From CAVZRC01 sp052148775 (lineage in GTDB: Bacteria > Planctomycetota > Planctomycetia > Isosphaerales > Isosphaeraceae): a DNA stretch of 6,659 bases. The position numbers and the translations under genes were made by a program. The notes below the pieces were generated by a model, which was not told the DNA's origin, made no database searches, and saw nothing but the letters and a program-made list of their open reading frames with translations. The stretch is taken from contig JBKQHM010000134.1 of assembly GCA_052148775.1 (NCBI GenBank), positions 1 to 6,659 of the forward strand. The letters are read 5' to 3'. Shown in pieces: positions 4,886 through 6,659 of the stretch. The stretch's first letter is position 1; each line of letters opens with the position of its first letter.

Positions 4886-5125
4886 TCAGCGGCTTGCGTC
4901 CTCGATCTTCTCGCCGACCTTGTGCACGACATCCTTGGTCTTCTCGGCAACGTTGTGCCCGGCGTCCTTGACCTTCTTGCCGACATCGTGTGCCGCATCC
5001 TTGGTCTTCTCGGCAACGTTGTGCGCGGCGTCCTTGACCTTCCCAGCGGCGTCGTGCGCGACGTCCTTGACCTTCCCAGCGGCGTCGTGAATTCCCTCTT
5101 TCACCTTGTCAGTCGTGTTCGCCAT
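4886..5125 (-). CDS. LEA-like 11-residue repeat stress protein
   Basis: A 79-residue, highly charged Lys/Asp/Ala/His-rich protein. After MANTTDKVKE come six consecutive 11-residue units (residues 11-76), such as VAHDAAGKVKD and AAHNVAEKTKD, then ASR. Every unit has His at position 3, Lys at 8 and Asp at 11, with Ala, Val or Gly at the other inward positions. This 11-mer amphipathic pattern is that of group 3 LEA proteins, which are unfolded when hydrated, become helical on drying or at membranes, and protect proteins and membranes. There is no signal peptide. The ATG at 5125 is preferred because related proteins start MANT; an in-frame ATG at 5137 would add four residues, and neither has a good ribosome site. 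The leader carries the terminator-like element shared with hsp20. The exact family is inferred from the repeat. Confidence 0.82.
   Translation of the reverse strand: MANTTDKVKEGIHDAAGKVKDVAHDAAGKVKDAAHNVAEKTKDAAHDVGKKVKDAGHNVAEKTKDVVHKVGEKIEDASR
4898..5095 (-). repeat. Six tandem 33-nt units encoding 11-residue repeats
   Basis: The coding DNA is six in-frame 33-base units. Neighbouring units keep long identical blocks (for example the TCGGCAACGTTGTGC block at two places), so the array grew by unit duplication. Some units seem to alternate in pairs (AAHDVGKKVKD with AGHNVAEKTKD), hinting at a 66-base step. Confidence 0.8.
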
Positions 5126-5157
5126 GACCGGGCTCATGCTTCGTTGGTGGAAATAAC

Positions 5158-5242
5158 AAAAAAAGCCCTCCCGCGCGAATCCTCGCACGGCAGGGCCACC
5201 TTGACCTTCAACTACCCACCCGATCGTAAGTGGGACAGATCT
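5158..5242 (-). ncRNA. Structured leader (candidate attenuator or sRNA) upstream of LEA-like gene
   Basis: The RNA predicted to start near 5242 forms a small hairpin (CCCAC 5215-5219 with GTGGG 5230-5234), an 18-nt linker, and a long hairpin: GCCCT 5165-5169 with AGGGC 5192-5196, and CCGCGCG 5171-5177 with CGCACGG 5184-5190. Seven U residues follow (5158-5164). The start codon comes 32 nt later. No minus-strand gene ends upstream, since the two genes to the right are on the plus strand, so it cannot be a terminator of a visible upstream gene. Sequence and structure match the hsp20 leader: a 19-base block, AAGGYGGCCCYGCYGTGCG, differs at three pyrimidine positions only, two of them compensated across the stem. 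Confidence 0.62.
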
Positions 5243-5248
5243 AGCGTC

Positions 5249-5277
5249 ATTAAATATCAGACGATTGCAGAAAGCAA
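5249..5277 (-). promoter_or_regulatory. Probable promoter for the LEA-like leader
   Basis: On the minus strand TTGCTT (5272-5277) is followed after 17 bases by TTTAAT (5249-5254), a five-of-six match to the -10 consensus. The predicted start near 5242 lies about eight bases before the first leader hairpin, parallel to the hsp20 case. Confidence 0.5.
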
Positions 5278-5332
5278 TAGGCTTCTCCGTAATTTTCGCG
5301 AGATTCTCCAAATGTCATCACGATGCCTCTCG

Positions 5333-5361
5333 CCTCGTGTCGGGGTTTCCCCTACACGAGG
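5333..5361. promoter_or_regulatory. Long nested inverted repeat between divergent genes
   Basis: CCTCGTGT (5333-5340) pairs with ACACGAGG (5354-5361); after one mismatch GGGG (5342-5345) pairs with CCCC (5349-5352) around TTT. It lies between the LEA-like promoter and the divergent receiver gene, 116 nt before the latter. Neither side has a U-tract. It could be an operator for a dimeric regulator or a transcribed hairpin. A weak -10-like TATAGT (5402-5407) and a smaller hairpin (CGACT 5375-5379 with AGTCG 5384-5388) lie between it and the receiver gene. Confidence 0.45.
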
Positions 5362-5477
5362 TATTCTACTACCACGACTGTCGAGTCGCTGACATTCCGG
5401 TTATAGTATCCGCAAACTGCCCTGTCTGCCGCAAAGTGGGGCGACAACGCCGACTGGGAAGACTCGGGAGATGTTCC

Positions 5478-5852
5478 ATGAAACCGTGCCTGTTGATTGC
5501 CGAGCACGATTCCGAGTTGTGCGAGGTCGACCGAAAGTTCCTCGCAGAGCGGGGCTACAAAGTGGAAACCTCCACGGACGGGCTGGGCTGCGTGGCGAAA
5601 CTGCGTCAGGTGACGCCGGCCGTGCTCGTGCGGGAACTGGAGCTTCTCTGGGGTGGCGGTGACGGCGTGCTTGCCTGGCTGCGCGAGGAGGGTCCAACGC
5701 CCAGCGTTCCCGTGCTGTTCACGGCCACCGCTGTCGATCCGCCGGATCTGGCCGACCTGAACCAGCCGCCCGTCGTGGACCACCTGCCCAAGCCCTTCGC
5801 GCCGGCCAGTCTGTTGGAGAGTATCCGCTCTGCCGTCGTCAATAAGGGATGA
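5478..5852 (+). CDS. Single-domain response regulator-like protein, phosphosite Asp replaced by Glu
   Basis: A 124-residue stand-alone receiver (CheY-like) domain. The N-terminal strand and acidic pocket are MKPCLLIAEHDSEL (Glu 9, Asp 11). The third strand is AVLVRELELLWGGGDG, where the residue aligning with the phosphoacceptor Asp appears to be Glu 53. FTATA carries the switch Thr (82), and HLPKPFAP supplies the conserved Lys (105). There is no output domain. With Glu in place of Asp the protein may be unable to receive phosphate from the hybrid kinase and may act as a fixed-state partner; this is inference. The ATG at 5478 has GGGAG seven bases upstream; the frame is open further upstream but without a ribosome site. 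It is divergent from the LEA-like gene and followed 77 nt later by the MpsC-family gene on the same strand. Confidence 0.85.
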   Translation: MKPCLLIAEHDSELCEVDRKFLAERGYKVETSTDGLGCVAKLRQVTPAVLVRELELLWGGGDGVLAWLREEGPTPSVPVLFTATAVDPPDLADLNQPPVVDHLPKPFAPASLLESIRSAVVNKG

Positions 5853-5929
5853 AAGGCGAAGGCTTGCGACATGCGACAAGAAAAGAGAAATCTCTGTAGT
5901 CTGTCAGACAAGCGATCAAGGTAAGATTG

Positions 5930-6391
5930 ATGATCAAAAACCCATCACAACGTGTACCCTGTCGGCCCTGCGTGTCGGCGATTGCGCAACGGGACATTTC
6001 TCAGGTCCTGGTGAAAACCCAGGGCGAGATCGAAGCCGCCATTTGCGGACTCATCAGACGCATCGAACAGGAGTATATAGGCCGGGGGCCCAGGGACATT
6101 CACGCCCACCTGATCGGTGATCTCCTCGTGGTCCGCCTCCAGGGCGTGTTGACCGCGGCTGAACAGCAACTGGCGAAGTCGCTCGCAGCCGAGAAGAGTA
6201 GGGACCTGCTCAAACAAGTACGGGCGCTCCTGATCGAAACGGCGCGGCCGGTCATGGAATCAGCGATCCAAGAGGTCACAGGCGTCAAGGTGTTGAGCCT
6301 GCACCACGACATCAGTACTGTGACTGGAGAAGAGATCGTTCTCTTCACCCTGGCCGAGTCGCCTGATTACCGGCAACCGAACAAACGATAG
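5930..6391 (+). CDS. MpsC/DUF2294 family protein
   Basis: A 153-residue soluble protein of the DUF2294 family, now often named MpsC (Na+-translocating membrane-potential system). Family marks are GRGP (51-54) followed by DLLVVRLQGVLTAAEQQLA (about 64-82), a helical stretch with QVRALLIE, and the C-terminal TGVKVLSLHHDISTVTGEEIVLFTLAE. There is no signal peptide or membrane helix. The N-terminal 25 residues, with two Cys (11 and 14), are not a clear part of the domain. The ATG at 5930 is chosen over a TTG at 5927; AAGG lies eight bases upstream. MpsA/MpsB partner genes are not present here, so ion transport should not be assumed. It follows the receiver gene and may be co-transcribed. It ends 92 nt from the convergent Pmp3 gene. 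Confidence 0.85.
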   Translation: MIKNPSQRVPCRPCVSAIAQRDISQVLVKTQGEIEAAICGLIRRIEQEYIGRGPRDIHAHLIGDLLVVRLQGVLTAAEQQLAKSLAAEKSRDLLKQVRALLIETARPVMESAIQEVTGVKVLSLHHDISTVTGEEIVLFTLAESPDYRQPNKR

Positions 6392-6483
6392 GGCTATGAA
6401 TCGGGGTGGAAGTCGTTGCTGAGGCCCGGAGCGATACGAAAAGCTCCTGTAACACGATCTTGTGCCCTTCCTTCAGCGCGCAT

Positions 6484-6642
6484 CTACTTCCATACGATCC
6501 ACAAGGCATGAACCATCCCCGGGAAGAACACTAGCAAGCAAAGCAGGATGTTGATGAGAAGATCCTTGCCGAAGCCCCGTTTCAGAACGACGGCGACCGG
6601 CGGCAGGAAAATGGCGATCAGGATCATGACCAACTTGTTCAC
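6484..6642 (-). CDS. Pmp3/YqaE (UPF0057) small membrane protein
   Basis: A 52-residue proteolipid of the Pmp3/YqaE family. Two hydrophobic helices (about 4-20 and 28-50) carry the family marks ILIAIFLPPVAVVLKRGFGKD and INILLCLLVFFPGMVHALWIVWK. In yeast and plants such proteins affect membrane potential and salt tolerance, and bacterial members are often stress-induced; the exact role here is unknown. The start is GTG at 6642, giving the usual NKL N-terminus, with GGAG ten bases upstream. A shorter product from an internal ATG at residue 6 would lose the start of helix 1. It is convergent with the MpsC-family gene; only a weak 5-bp hairpin (6428-6447) lies between them. Its promoter is beyond the window edge. 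Confidence 0.87.
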   Translation of the reverse strand: MNKLVMILIAIFLPPVAVVLKRGFGKDLLINILLCLLVFFPGMVHALWIVWK

Positions 6643-6659
6643 GATTATGGAACTCCGCG

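Noticed and set aside
6428..6447. GGAGC/GCTCC hairpin between the MpsC-family gene and Pmp3
   Set aside because: Only five base pairs with a ten-base loop and no U-tract; too weak to call a terminator.

Overview
The window looks like a chromosomal segment of a GC-rich planctomycete, probably Gemmataceae or Isosphaeraceae. This is inferred from the style of the proteins and of the intergenic DNA; there is no rRNA or phylogenetic marker here. No mobile element, CRISPR array, tRNA or rRNA was found.

Layout. Eight genes lie on the minus strand from about 5125 down to 46. In transcription order they are: a LEA-like protein made of 11-residue repeats (4886-5125), a DUF3309 membrane peptide (4299-4457), a DUF1328/YtjA membrane peptide (3822-4019), a small Thr-rich lipoprotein (3531-3746), a soluble hybrid histidine kinase with a receiver domain (2055-3365), an Hsp20 chaperone with a long disordered tail (741-1388), and a second DUF1328 (337-507) plus lipoprotein (46-261) pair. 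The right end carries two plus-strand genes, a single-domain receiver protein whose phosphoacceptor Asp appears to be Glu (5478-5852) and an MpsC/DUF2294 protein (5930-6391). They converge on a Pmp3/YqaE membrane peptide on the minus strand (6484-6642). A small plus-strand zinc-ribbon-like reading frame interrupted by TGA lies at 1842-2066.

Theme. Most genes belong to families tied to envelope or general stress (Hsp20, LEA-like, YtjA, Pmp3, lipoprotein), beside two signalling proteins. The reading is a stress island with its own phosphorelay parts. The link between the kinase and the stress genes is inference from position only.

Most notable signals. (1) The hsp20 and LEA-like genes share a homologous structured leader: promoter, small hairpin, 17-18 nt linker, then a terminator-like hairpin with a U-tract and two compensatory base-pair changes. 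It is followed by the start codon. This suggests an attenuator/riboregulator, or a family of small RNAs. (2) Both DUF1328 genes share a nested leader hairpin with the same AGUGG loop. (3) The DUF1328-lipoprotein module is duplicated about 3.5 kb apart; its lipoprotein half is about 97% identical while its DUF1328 half is much more diverged. (4) The zinc-ribbon frame has TGA exactly where a metal-binding Cys would be expected.
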